Below, piece by piece: positions 7,972-16,993 of a stretch of DNA of 64,000 nucleotides. Both the position numbers and the translations under genes were made by a program. Below the pieces are notes generated by a model, which was not told the origin of the DNA, made no database searches, and saw nothing but the letters and a program-made list of their open reading frames with translations. Source of the DNA: Lutispora saccharofermentans (GTDB lineage: Bacteria; Bacillota; Clostridia; Lutisporales; Lutisporaceae); contig NZ_JAJEKE010000008.1 of NCBI RefSeq assembly GCF_024363565.1, positions 95,632-159,631 on the forward strand, given 5' to 3'. Position 1 is the first letter of the stretch. Each line of letters opens with the position of its first letter.

Positions 7972-9273
7972 TTAAAGAGGATTATTATAATTTCTTAAAT
8001 TCTGTCCGAAATATTTTAGCTCACCGCTGCTGCCGTCAAAAACGGCAGAGTATAATATGTCAGCATATTTTAATACTGCTTCGTATTCTATTTTGCCTTC
8101 CATATTTCGTATCATCATTATATCCATAACCTGTGCTTCCTTGCTCAATTTTGCCATTATATCCTCCCGGCTTATTTCAGGCATGACCATTTCTTCTTCA
8201 TAGGGGTATACTATCTCAAAGGTGCTTATCAATCCGTGAGATTCCAAAATCAACTTAATTTTTTTCATCTCATCATATACATCGTTAACCTTTTTTATAT
8301 ATGAATAAGTGATATAATTTATTTTTCCTTCATCGTCGTATTTTATTTTTTTGTCATATAGTAATACGCTGTCGTCAAACCTTGATACTATTTCGCTTGC
8401 ATTTTTATCAAGCTCTTCTTCCGAGTACATGTTTGAAGGGACCCAATAGCTTACGGCTTGAACGGCAACTCTTCCGGTCTTTTTTTCATAGGTGATTTTA
8501 TAGCTTACAGTATCGTCTTTTACACGGGTTTTGTTCTCATGGATATACTCTGATTGGGTGTTAAATTCATATATATCAGTATACTGCTCCGGGTCATCAT
8601 CGTATTCCAGCGATTTGGCTTCTACCAGCTCTGAAAAGACCTGCTCACAATATTTTTTTGCTTTTTCAAAATCAGCTTTTTCAAAATTCCCTTTATAGCT
8701 CTTTAAAAATTTGTATTCTTCCTCGTGCAGCAGCTCCTCTGATTTCTGTGAATAGCTGTTGTATATTTTTATTATATTCTTTTTTAATTGAGTGAATTGA
8801 TCAGAATTAAAGCCATCGTAAAGGTCTCCTAAAATAATTTTATACTCTTTGATCAGTTGATCGTTATATGAATAGAGAGCTTTTAAATATTCTTCTTCCG
8901 AGAAGTCTATTATATCATCGGAAAGTATGCTTTTTATCACATTATTTACGCGCAAATACATATGGTCATAATCGTGGATGGCCTTGCTCTTTCCATAATC
9001 TGATGCATCACGATTGGATTTGGAGAAATTAAGAACGGCATTCTTATTTATAAAATCTTTATCGGCATTAAAATCATGGCTTTCTAAAAGCAATATTTGA
9101 GATATGTTGGCATTCAGCTTTTCTAATTCTTCTCCAAAGTATTCAAAATCATAGCACATTCTGGTTTTAAGATCCCCATAAGCGTTGAAGTAAGGCTTTG
9201 CATAAAACGGAGAAAAGACAATCAATGAATATAACAAAACATAAATCATCTTTTTTATAATTGTTTTTTTCAT
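7972..9273 (-). CDS. Secreted or membrane-anchored protein, YpeB/PepSY-like
   Basis: A 433-residue protein with an N-terminal signal anchor (about residues 8-25) and no other membrane segment. The middle is a charged helical region with several (S/D)YxxxL repeats. The C-terminal third has segments resembling PepSY units: EISREDIMAKLSKEAQV near 360 and KYADILYSAVFDGSSGEL near the end. The overall plan recalls the germination protein YpeB, but the match is weak. It lies 33 bases downstream of the LtaS-like gene in the same direction, so the two are probably co-transcribed and it may act in the cell envelope. Confidence 0.5.
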   Translation of the reverse strand: MKKTIIKKMIYVLLYSLIVFSPFYAKPYFNAYGDLKTRMCYDFEYFGEELEKLNANISQILLLESHDFNADKDFINKNAVLNFSKSNRDASDYGKSKAIHDYDHMYLRVNNVIKSILSDDIIDFSEEEYLKALYSYNDQLIKEYKIILGDLYDGFNSDQFTQLKKNIIKIYNSYSQKSEELLHEEEYKFLKSYKGNFEKADFEKAKKYCEQVFSELVEAKSLEYDDDPEQYTDIYEFNTQSEYIHENKTRVKDDTVSYKITYEKKTGRVAVQAVSYWVPSNMYSEEELDKNASEIVSRFDDSVLLYDKKIKYDDEGKINYITYSYIKKVNDVYDEMKKIKLILESHGLISTFEIVYPYEEEMVMPEISREDIMAKLSKEAQVMDIMMIRNMEGKIEYEAVLKYADILYSAVFDGSSGELKYFGQNLRNYNNPL

Positions 9274-9306
9274 GAAGCTCCTCCCTAAAAATATAATGAT
9301 GTTTAT

Positions 9307-11253
9307 TTATTTTGACACATATTTATAGTAGTTGGTTTCAAGTATCCTTGAGGAGTAAAAAAATTTTGCGTTTACCGTTTCGGAAGTTGCTTTTATATAG
9401 TCCTCATCAACCTTTGCCCCTTGCTTTTGAATGAAAACTCTGCTTTCTGCGTTATAGAAGCCTTTGTCGGTTATGAAGCTTTTATTGTTGAATACGACCA
9501 GAGGTTCGGAGTCTGAGAATATATCCCTTCCCATGAGGAGCCTTGAGTCGTACTCCAATCCCATAAGGTTGGAAAGCGTGGGGAGGATGTCGAGGCTTGA
9601 ACAGGGCCTGTCGATGACAAGCGGCTCCATGCCTTTTGTATACAGGATAAAGTTGTTCTTAAAGAGTTCAAAGTTTTTTTCTATAGGATGACCGGCCAGC
9701 TCTTCTAGCTCATTGATCTCGAGTCCATAAGGATAATGATCAGAGCTTAAAGCTATGAGAGTCCTATCCGCTATGCCTGCTTCTTCAAGCTTGTTCAGCA
9801 AATATTCCACTGCCCGGTCCAGCTCTATTTGACAGGCTATATATGCTTTGCAGGGTTCCGAATAGGGCAAGTCTCTCACATATTTCTTGTTTTTTAAAGC
9901 CATAGCGTTTCCTGCAAAGGAGTATCTCATATGCCCGCTGACGGTCATATAGTAGATATGAAAAGGTTCTTTTGCGATATACTCCGGTATTGTTTTTTCC
10001 ATCATTTCCAGGTCTGATTCGGGCCAGGTCTTTTCTACTTCCAGGCCATTCCCCAATCCTTTATAGGCATAGCCCATATTCGGATAGGAGACATCTCTTC
10101 TATAATAGGTGTAGGTGTTGTTGTGATAAGCCAGAGTTTTGTAGCCCAGACTCTTTAGCTGATTCCCCAATACAAAGGGCATTGATATCTTGCCGGATTT
10201 ATAAAAGCTCCAAACGCCGGTTTTAGGCAGCAGGCTCGTATATGCTACATACTCGCCGTCTGAAGTGCTTACCCCCCATATAGGCGTGTAGAAGTTTGTA
10301 AAATTATAGCCTTCATTAACCAATTTGTATAGGGTGGGAGTAACGTCCCGGCGCACTGCATAAGGAGAAAAGCTTTCGGCTGTGATTAATATGAGATTAT
10401 ATCCCTTATACTTTCCGGTATATTCATTTTTTGAGGTGGGTTCCACCTGCTGGAAATACTGATGCATACCTTTTACTGTTTCATTTTTTTCAGCAGAGAT
10501 CAGCTGAGAAAAATCTATGTCCATGATGTTGTATTCAATCTTCTTCTCTTTTGGATCATCGGCAGCTTTTGGAGGAGCTGGCTGCGGGTTGCGGGGGGGT
10601 TCTGCCAATGCAGGAGACCGGCCCAAAAACAGTCTTTGCACATCCAGCCTCATAGAGGTGATCAATCCGAGCTTTTTCACTGACAGGACCGGATAGCTGC
10701 TTTCAAAGTATAGATCATAAGCGGAATATTGTCCTCTCCCTCCTGCATAAATAAAAGCAAGCCCCGTTAGGTGAAATAAGAGGATGCAGCAAGCTAAAAA
10801 TATTCTGTATCGCCTGTCGGGTCTTTTTATTGACGGCAGCTTCTTTCTCAATAACACTGATGATATGAGAGGGAGAAACAGCAATATGATCCAAACAAGA
10901 TTTTTGGCTATGCTGGCTATTATATCCCTCCACAGCTCAAATATTTGCCCGGCGTTTGCGGCTGAATACAAGGTGTAAAATGTTTTGAAGGTCTTGTAAT
11001 ACAGCAGCTGTGAGGAGAAAATAAATGCCGATAAGCCAAGGGTGATATAACATAAAACATGGTTTGTCTTCTCTTTAAAGAAGGAGCAGAGCATATATAA
11101 AACAATTGAAAAGGGTATTGAAAATATTAAAGAGAGTATGGAACCGGAAGCCAATAGGCTTCCGGTGACAGATAACCTCAATATGCTTTCCATATAGAAC
11201 GTTGAGAGAATAAAATAAAGTATAAAGTGCGGAATTTTTATATTTCTTATCAT
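9307..11253 (-). CDS. LTA synthase-family sulfatase-fold membrane enzyme
   Basis: A 648-residue protein with five predicted N-terminal transmembrane segments (residues about 8-185) and an extracellular alkaline-phosphatase-like domain (about 270-620). Visible family features are LITAESFSPY, the TSDGEY/TS region supplying the catalytic Thr, HNNTYTYYRRD, GHMRYSF, and SSDHYPYG with metal ligands. LtaS-type enzymes transfer glycerol phosphate from phosphatidylglycerol to build lipoteichoic acid, or modify related polymers. There is a Pro-rich linker near residue 220. Start at the ATG at 11253. Polymer identity cannot be inferred. Confidence 0.9.
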   Translation of the reverse strand: MIRNIKIPHFILYFILSTFYMESILRLSVTGSLLASGSILSLIFSIPFSIVLYMLCSFFKEKTNHVLCYITLGLSAFIFSSQLLYYKTFKTFYTLYSAANAGQIFELWRDIIASIAKNLVWIILLFLPLISSVLLRKKLPSIKRPDRRYRIFLACCILLFHLTGLAFIYAGGRGQYSAYDLYFESSYPVLSVKKLGLITSMRLDVQRLFLGRSPALAEPPRNPQPAPPKAADDPKEKKIEYNIMDIDFSQLISAEKNETVKGMHQYFQQVEPTSKNEYTGKYKGYNLILITAESFSPYAVRRDVTPTLYKLVNEGYNFTNFYTPIWGVSTSDGEYVAYTSLLPKTGVWSFYKSGKISMPFVLGNQLKSLGYKTLAYHNNTYTYYRRDVSYPNMGYAYKGLGNGLEVEKTWPESDLEMMEKTIPEYIAKEPFHIYYMTVSGHMRYSFAGNAMALKNKKYVRDLPYSEPCKAYIACQIELDRAVEYLLNKLEEAGIADRTLIALSSDHYPYGLEINELEELAGHPIEKNFELFKNNFILYTKGMEPLVIDRPCSSLDILPTLSNLMGLEYDSRLLMGRDIFSDSEPLVVFNNKSFITDKGFYNAESRVFIQKQGAKVDEDYIKATSETVNAKFFYSSRILETNYYKYVSK

Positions 11254-11421
11254 CTACGTGATCCCCCTATATAACAATTATATAACAAAGCAGCACCATA
11301 AACAAAAAAAATCTTTATGGCACTTCTGAACACTTTTTATTTATTGAGATATATTGAGTTATTAACGAGCATCTTAAAATGACTTAATATAACCAAATAA
11401 TTTCTAAAAGATATTCAACCG

Positions 11422-11458
11422 AATTCAAATTATTCCAGTCATATACAATAATTGAATT
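11422..11458 (+). promoter_or_regulatory. Candidate activator-binding inverted repeat upstream of the sigma-54 promoter
   Basis: AATTCAAATTATT (11422-11434) and AATAATTGAATT (11447-11458) form an inverted repeat with a one-base irregularity, centred about 70 bases upstream of the -24 element. The position suits an enhancer site for the sigma-54 activator encoded at 23094-25151. Inferred. Confidence 0.4.
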
Positions 11459-11505
11459 TTTCCTTCCATTGCGAACATTTGAACAAAAAAATTAAGGCTT
11501 TTAAG

Positions 11506-11522
11506 TTGGCATGTATCTTGCT
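11506..11522 (+). promoter_or_regulatory. Sigma-54 (-24/-12) promoter
   Basis: TGGCATGTATCTTGC matches the consensus TGGCACGN4TTGC with one tolerated change (C to T) and exact GG-to-GC spacing. It lies 50 bases before the first ABC transporter gene of an operon that ends with a sigma-54 activator gene. The 318-bp gap holds this promoter, the upstream inverted repeat and nothing else I can identify. Confidence 0.85.
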
Positions 11523-11571
11523 AATTAATATAGACTATTAATAATTATGTCTTGGTTGGAGGGTGCGGCGG

Positions 11572-12543
11572 ATGACAAAACTGCTTGAATTCAAGGATTA
11601 CAGCATGGGCTTTAAAGATGATAATGGAGATGTATACAATTTATTGGATAAAGTTACATTCTGTATAGAGGAAGGAAAAGCCCTGGGCGTAGTAGGCGAA
11701 TCCGGATGCGGCAAGAGTATGACAAGCTTGTCCATAATGAGATTGCTGCCATCTAACATAGTTTTCCAGGGCGGCCAGATTATCTATAAAGGAGAGGATT
11801 TGCTGAAAAAGCCGGAGGCGGATATGCAGAGAGTAAGGGGTAAAGATATATCCATGGTCTTCCAAGAGCCTATGACATCGCTGAATCCTGTTTTAACAGT
11901 GGGATTCCAGATAGGTGAGGTTTTGAGGAAGCATTATCCTGATATGAATAAGGAACAAATAAGGGAAAAGGTAATAGAGCAGCTGGAATTGGTAGGCATA
12001 CCAAGCCCTGAGAAGAGGCTGAATCAATATCCCCATGAGTTTTCAGGAGGCATGCGGCAGAGAGTGATGATAGCTATGGCAGTAGTATGCTGGCCTAATC
12101 TGCTGATCGCGGATGAACCTACCACTGCCCTTGATGTTACTATTCAAGCTCAGGTACTGGATTTGATGCAAAAGCTGAAGGAAAAGGGTTCGCTGATGCT
12201 CATAACCCATAATTTAGGAATAGTATCAGAGATATGTGATGAGGTAGTGGTAATGTATGCCGGCAGGGTAGTTGAAAAGGGCAGTGCAGAAGAAATATTT
12301 GAAAATCCATGCCATCCATATACAAAAGGCCTTATGGCTGCAATACCATCCCTGTCCGTTGAGCAGGAGGAGTTGTATTCAATACCCGGTACGGTGCCTG
12401 TAGCTAAAAACTTTGCAGCAGGGTGCAGGTTTGCGGATAGGTGCGGTGAATGTGCGGAAGGCTGCAAGGACAGCGTTCCTCCTACTAAAGAGGTGAGCCC
12501 CAACCATTATGTGCAATGCTGGCTGGGCTTTGAAGGGAGGTAA
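11572..12543 (+). CDS. Oligopeptide ABC transporter ATPase, OppD/DppD type
   Basis: 323 residues from the ATG at 11572, chosen because GGAGGG lies eight bases upstream; a GTG nine bases earlier would overlap that site. Walker [10 protein letters not shown]-loop [10 protein letters not shown], signature SGGMRQRV and Walker [13 protein letters not shown] are intact. The C-terminal Cys-containing oligopeptide-type extension is present ([10 protein letters not shown]). It pairs with the next ATPase to drive the permeases encoded downstream. It is the first gene of the sigma-54-controlled peptide operon. Confidence 0.93.
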   Translation: MTKLLEFKDYSMGFKDDNGDVYNLLDKVTFCIEEGKALGVVGESGCGKSMTSLSIMRLLPSNIVFQGGQIIYKGEDLLKKPEADMQRVRGKDISMVFQEPMTSLNPVLTVGFQIGEVLRKHYPDMNKEQIREKVIEQLELVGIPSPEKRLNQYPHEFSGGMRQRVMIAMAVVCWPNLLIADEPTTALDVTIQAQVLDLMQKLKEKGSLMLITHNLGIVSEICDEVVVMYAGRVVEKGSAEEIFENPCHPYTKGLMAAIPSLSVEQEELYSIPGTVPVAKNFAAGCRFADRCGECAEGCKDSVPPTKEVSPNHYVQCWLGFEGR

Positions 12544-12550
12544 TGGTTTT

Positions 12551-13534
12551 ATGGAGGATAAAATACTAGAGGTCAAGGATCTGACCAAGTACTTTGATGT
12601 ATATAACGGGCTATTTGGGAAAAAGAAATATGTCCATGCGGTAGAAAATGTAAGCTTTGATCTATATAAATCAGAAACCCTGGGCATTGTAGGAGAATCA
12701 GGCTCCGGCAAATCAACATTGGGAAGGGTTTTGCTGAAGCTTATAAAGCACACTTCAGGTAAAGTTGTATACAGGGATAAGGACATAATGAGCTTGAGGT
12801 CCAGGGATTTCGGAGCATTGAGGAGAGAATTGCAGATGGTATTCCAGGATCCTTATGCTTCCTTAAACCCGAGAATCAAAATAGGAGATGCCATTGCAGA
12901 ACCTCTGGTGGCTAATCGGGTTGTCTCAAGCTATGGCGAGGCACGTAAAAAGGTATATGAGCTATTGGAACTGGTGGGGCTTCAAACCGAATTATACGAG
13001 CGTTATCCCTATGAATTCTCGGGAGGTCAGAGGCAGCGCATCAGCATCGCAAGAGCTTTGGCTCTGGAGCCTAAAATATTGGTATGCGATGAAGCGGTAT
13101 CGGCCCTCGATGTTTCTGTGCAGGCTCAAATACTGAATCTTTTCAACAGCTTAAAGAAACAATTGGATCTGACATATTTGTTTATCAGCCATGATTTATC
13201 CGTAGTGAAGCACATCAGTGACAGGATAATGGTGATGTATCTGGGAGAAATTATGGAATTAGCTCCTACGGATAAAATATTCGAGAGAACTCTTCACCCT
13301 TATACGGAGGCATTGATATCTGCTATACCGGAACCAAAGTCAAAGGAGAAGAGGAAGAGAATAATATTGGAAGGCGATATACCAAGCCCTATCGATCCTC
13401 CCATGGGCTGCAGATTTGCAAGCAGATGCTTTAAGGCTATGGAAATATGCAAAAATGAGCATCCGCAAATACTGGAGGTACAGCCAAATCATTTTGTTCG
13501 CTGCCATTTATATTCGGAAGGGAAGGAGGATTGA
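12551..13534 (+). CDS. Oligopeptide ABC transporter ATPase, OppF/DppF type
   Basis: 327 residues from the ATG at 12551; GGGAGG lies ten bases upstream, overlapping the end of the previous gene. A longer frame opening at 12509 is rejected because the family begins at MEDKILEVKDL. Walker A GESGSGKS, FQDPYASLNP, SGGQRQRI and Walker B ILVCDEAVSALD are present. Note Ala instead of Pro in the usual DEPVSALD, a mild deviation. The C-terminal Cys-rich oligopeptide extension (CRFASRCFKAMEIC) is intact. Confidence 0.93.
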   Translation: MEDKILEVKDLTKYFDVYNGLFGKKKYVHAVENVSFDLYKSETLGIVGESGSGKSTLGRVLLKLIKHTSGKVVYRDKDIMSLRSRDFGALRRELQMVFQDPYASLNPRIKIGDAIAEPLVANRVVSSYGEARKKVYELLELVGLQTELYERYPYEFSGGQRQRISIARALALEPKILVCDEAVSALDVSVQAQILNLFNSLKKQLDLTYLFISHDLSVVKHISDRIMVMYLGEIMELAPTDKIFERTLHPYTEALISAIPEPKSKEKRKRIILEGDIPSPIDPPMGCRFASRCFKAMEICKNEHPQILEVQPNHFVRCHLYSEGKED

Positions 13535-13538
13535 CAAG

Positions 13539-14501
13539 GTGCTTAAATATATGTTTAGAAGAGGACTGAAAGGACTGCTGACAATCTTTGTATCCATAAC
13601 GATCACATTCTTCATCATCAGGCTTATGCCGGCTGACCCTGTAACCTTGCTGGTGGACCCAAAGATGGGGCCTGAGGTGCAGAAGGCTATGATGGAGCAG
13701 TTTGGCCTGGACAAGCCGCTGGGCGAGCAATATGCAATTTTCATAAAACAGGCTGCTATGGGAAACCTCGGTGTATCCTTTAAGACCAGAGAACCCGTTA
13801 CGGAGGTCATAATGCAGAAGCTGCCTTGGACATTGCTGCTGCTGGTCATCACTGTAACCTTTTCGCTTATGGTCGGCATACCCATAGGAATGCTGTCAGC
13901 CAAGAAAAGGAATCAAGCCTTTGATAAGCTGGTGAATGTTTTGGTTGTGGTAGGGATTTCGATATTTATACCATTTTTATCTTTTGCGTTTCTGTATATA
14001 TTTGCATATTATCTGAAGCTTTTCCCGACAGGCGGTGCTTATACGCCTCCTCCGGGAAAGGGACTGGATTATGTTTTGGATGTGGCAAGGCATGCTGTGC
14101 TGCCGGCTCTGACGCTGTTCATCAATAATGTGGCCACAATCATACTATATACGCGAAACAGCATGATAGACGTTCTGAAGGAGGATTATATCCGTACAGC
14201 TTTTTCAAAGGGATGGAATGATAAATATGTAATACGCACCCATGCACTTAAAAATGCACTTATTCCCACCATAACCGTGACAGGTCTGGTCATAGGGTCC
14301 ATGGTAGGCGGAGCAGTGATGACCGAAACCGTATATGCATGGCCGGGCATAGGCAGGCTTATTTATGAATCCGTAAGCGCTATGGATTATCCCGTGCTTC
14401 AGGGAGCATTCCTCATATTAGCCGTAGCAGTGGTTTTTATGAACATAATCACGGACTTAGTAGTAGCCTGGTTGGATCCGCGCATTAAATTAGGAGGTTA
14501 A
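13539..14501 (+). CDS. Peptide ABC transporter permease, DppB/OppB type
   Basis: 320 residues from the GTG at 13539, which has AAGGAGG nine bases upstream; the preceding gene ends at 13534, so the pair is tightly coupled. The protein has about six transmembrane segments; the first spans residues about 8-28. Family features include DPKMGPEVQKAMMEQFGLDKPLGEQY after the first helix and the coupling-loop sequence DYIRTAFSKGWNDKYVIRTH. It forms the translocation pore with the next gene product. Confidence 0.92.
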   Translation: MLKYMFRRGLKGLLTIFVSITITFFIIRLMPADPVTLLVDPKMGPEVQKAMMEQFGLDKPLGEQYAIFIKQAAMGNLGVSFKTREPVTEVIMQKLPWTLLLLVITVTFSLMVGIPIGMLSAKKRNQAFDKLVNVLVVVGISIFIPFLSFAFLYIFAYYLKLFPTGGAYTPPPGKGLDYVLDVARHAVLPALTLFINNVATIILYTRNSMIDVLKEDYIRTAFSKGWNDKYVIRTHALKNALIPTITVTGLVIGSMVGGAVMTETVYAWPGIGRLIYESVSAMDYPVLQGAFLILAVAVVFMNIITDLVVAWLDPRIKLGG

Positions 14502-14505
14502 ATAA

Positions 14506-15348
14506 ATGCAGAGTAGAACATTTTTCCAAGCATTTGTGAGAAAAAAACTGGCCGTATTCGGACTTATGGGCGTATCGATCATCCTTTTTATGGGACTTGC
14601 AGCGCCTTATATTGCACCATATCCCACCGGATACGGTACGGAGATTATGGAGCCTCCTTCATTGACACATTGGTTCGGAACTGATGGTTTGGGCCTTGAT
14701 GTATTTGCAGAGGTTGTATGGGGAGCACGGACATCGCTCTATGTGTCGATAATGGCTGTAGCTGTGGCAGCAATCATAGGAATTCCCGCCGGACTGATAT
14801 CAGGGTATAAAAAAGGGATTACAGGTTCAATCATCGATGGAATAATCGATATATTCCTTACCCTTCCGGTTTTGCCTCTTATGATAGTCATAGCCGCCAT
14901 AGTGGGATCTTCAATAACGAATGTGGCTGTGGTTATAGGGCTGTTTGCCTGGCCGTCCTTAGCCCGTGTAACCCGAAATTCAACCATGAAGGTATCGGAG
15001 ATGCAATTTATAGAGGCTGCAAGATGTGTAGGAATATCGTCGAAGGTGATATTGTTCAAGCATATTTTACTGAATATTGCGGGGCCTGTTTTGGTAAACC
15101 TTACTTTGGTCATGGCGACTGCTGTATTGTCCGAGTCGGGCTTAAGCTTTTTGGGACTGGGCGATCCTACGACCTGGTCCTGGGGCACGATCCTGAAGAA
15201 GGCCTGGGATGCAGGCGCCGTAATAGATACGCCGAATCCATGGTGGTGGTGGTTTTTCACAAGCTTCTTCATCATGATTTATGTAATTTGTTTCAATTTA
15301 TTGGGCAGCGGCATCAATGAGGCGCTGAATCCTAAAGCAAGAGATTAA
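14506..15348 (+). CDS. Peptide ABC transporter permease, DppC/OppC type
   Basis: 280 residues; AGGAGG lies eight bases upstream and the gene begins four bases after the preceding stop. It has an N-terminal helix, the LTHWFGTDGLGLDVFAEV segment typical of DppC proteins, and the EAA-like coupling loop FIEAARCVGISSKVILFKHI. About six membrane segments. It completes the permease heterodimer. Slightly short for the family (usually about 290-310), because of a short N-terminus. Confidence 0.92.
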   Translation: MQSRTFFQAFVRKKLAVFGLMGVSIILFMGLAAPYIAPYPTGYGTEIMEPPSLTHWFGTDGLGLDVFAEVVWGARTSLYVSIMAVAVAAIIGIPAGLISGYKKGITGSIIDGIIDIFLTLPVLPLMIVIAAIVGSSITNVAVVIGLFAWPSLARVTRNSTMKVSEMQFIEAARCVGISSKVILFKHILLNIAGPVLVNLTLVMATAVLSESGLSFLGLGDPTTWSWGTILKKAWDAGAVIDTPNPWWWWFFTSFFIMIYVICFNLLGSGINEALNPKARD

Positions 15349-15365
15349 GGAGGTATTGATGATAT

Positions 15366-16976
15366 ATGCATGATTTGATAATTCGCAATGGCTACATAGT
15401 GGATGGCACAGGAGCCAAGGGCTTTTTAGGAGACATAGCCATAGATGGGGAAAGGATAAGCAGGATCGATACATCGATAGATGAAAAGGGCTTAAAGGAG
15501 ATAGACGCTTACGGCAAGATTGTGATTCCCGGCTTCATCGACCCTCATGTCCACGAAGAGTGGGTATGCATGATAGACGGCACTTATGAATTGTTTTTGC
15601 GCCAGGGCGTTACTACGGTGGTAAACGGCAACTGCGGGCATTCCATAGCTCCGGGGCCTGTGGACAACGTAATAGATTATTACTGGGGAAACGGCTTGAT
15701 GAGCACCAAGCAGAGGGATGAATATAAAAAAAGATTTCCTCAATGGAGCGATTATGCAGGATATAAAAAGGCCGTGGAGGACAAAGGAACCAACATAAAC
15801 TTTGCAACCTTGCTGGGCCATGGAACAATTCGCTGGTCAGTCATGGAAGGTGCTTGCGACAGGCCGCCTACGCCGGAAGAAGCGGAGAAGATCGAAGGCA
15901 TAATACGCCGCAGCATGGAGCAGGGAGCCTGGGGAATATCCTTTGGGCTCGACTATGTGCCCAGCAGATATGCGGATATGTATGAACTGGTCACTGTGGC
16001 AAAGCTTGTCGCGGAGTACGACGGAACAGCCGCTGCACATCTCAGGCATTCCATAGGGATAAAGGAAGCCACCGATGAGTTTATCGAGGTGGGAAGGAGA
16101 TCCGGCGTAAAGCTGCAAGTTTCTCATCTCAAGCCTACCTGCCCAGACGCCTTTGATTCGGTTGCCAGGGCTGCGGAATCCGGCCTGAGAATTTTAGCGG
16201 ATACCATACCCAGAAGCACCGGACATTGCACTGGCAAGGCAAGGCTTATCCAGTTCACTATGGCCTTATCGGATGAACTGTTTGCGGGGGGACCCGAGGG
16301 AGTAAAAAAAGCTCTTTTGACAAAAGAAGGCAGGGAAATGATTAAAAAGGATGCATATATCTTTGCCGGAGACAAGTCTGATAAGTTTATCATTTTGTCC
16401 CAGGACCCCCATTTAGAGGGGAGATCCGTTAAAGATATTGCCCGGGAAAAGGGCATCGATGCAGACGAGTGCATGCTGGATTTGATCGGCGATGACAACG
16501 ACTATGTCTTCTGGCTGGGAGGCCCGTCAAGAGAAGATTTCCCCGAGACGGGACATATGGATTCCATTGTGTCGAATCCTTATGTATGCGTCGGCACCGA
16601 TGAAATACTGGGAGATGTGGAAGATCCTTTTGATTGGTATGAGCTCCAGAGAAGAGGCGGCTTCCCCATATTCATGCAGATGTATCTTTCTAAGGGCGTC
16701 GCTGTGGAGGAGATTGTAAGAAGGAACACCTCCATGGTTGCAAGGCATTTTGGCATGAAGGAAAGAGGAGAGCTGAAAAAGGGCAGCTTTGCTGATATAG
16801 CAGTTATTGATCTTGAGAATTACAGATTCCCGTCTCCGAAGGAGATTGATTATAGAAAGCCCCTGACTATGGCAGATGGTGTTGATACGGTAATAGTCAA
16901 CGGAAAAATAACCCTTGAAAAGGGGCAATTGAAGTCAGCATATTCAGGAAAGGTTCTAAACAGGGATACAAAGTAA
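15366..16976 (+). CDS. N-acyl-D-amino-acid deacylase (D-aminoacylase) family amidohydrolase
   Basis: 536 residues with AAGGAGG eleven bases upstream. The N-terminal beta-sandwich (DLIIRNGYIVDGTG) and the metal motif FIDPHVHEE are typical of the amidohydrolase superfamily. A Cys is present in NGNCGHS, as in the D-aminoacylases; HLRHS, QVSHLKP and the C-terminal KKGSFADIAVID follow in family order. It would hydrolyse N-acyl-D-amino acids. Its position between a peptide importer and two dipeptidase genes suggests it works on imported D-residue-containing compounds. Exact substrate inferred only from family. Confidence 0.85.
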   Translation: MHDLIIRNGYIVDGTGAKGFLGDIAIDGERISRIDTSIDEKGLKEIDAYGKIVIPGFIDPHVHEEWVCMIDGTYELFLRQGVTTVVNGNCGHSIAPGPVDNVIDYYWGNGLMSTKQRDEYKKRFPQWSDYAGYKKAVEDKGTNINFATLLGHGTIRWSVMEGACDRPPTPEEAEKIEGIIRRSMEQGAWGISFGLDYVPSRYADMYELVTVAKLVAEYDGTAAAHLRHSIGIKEATDEFIEVGRRSGVKLQVSHLKPTCPDAFDSVARAAESGLRILADTIPRSTGHCTGKARLIQFTMALSDELFAGGPEGVKKALLTKEGREMIKKDAYIFAGDKSDKFIILSQDPHLEGRSVKDIAREKGIDADECMLDLIGDDNDYVFWLGGPSREDFPETGHMDSIVSNPYVCVGTDEILGDVEDPFDWYELQRRGGFPIFMQMYLSKGVAVEEIVRRNTSMVARHFGMKERGELKKGSFADIAVIDLENYRFPSPKEIDYRKPLTMADGVDTVIVNGKITLEKGQLKSAYSGKVLNRDTK

Positions 16977-16993
16977 AGGGAGGAATAGGAATT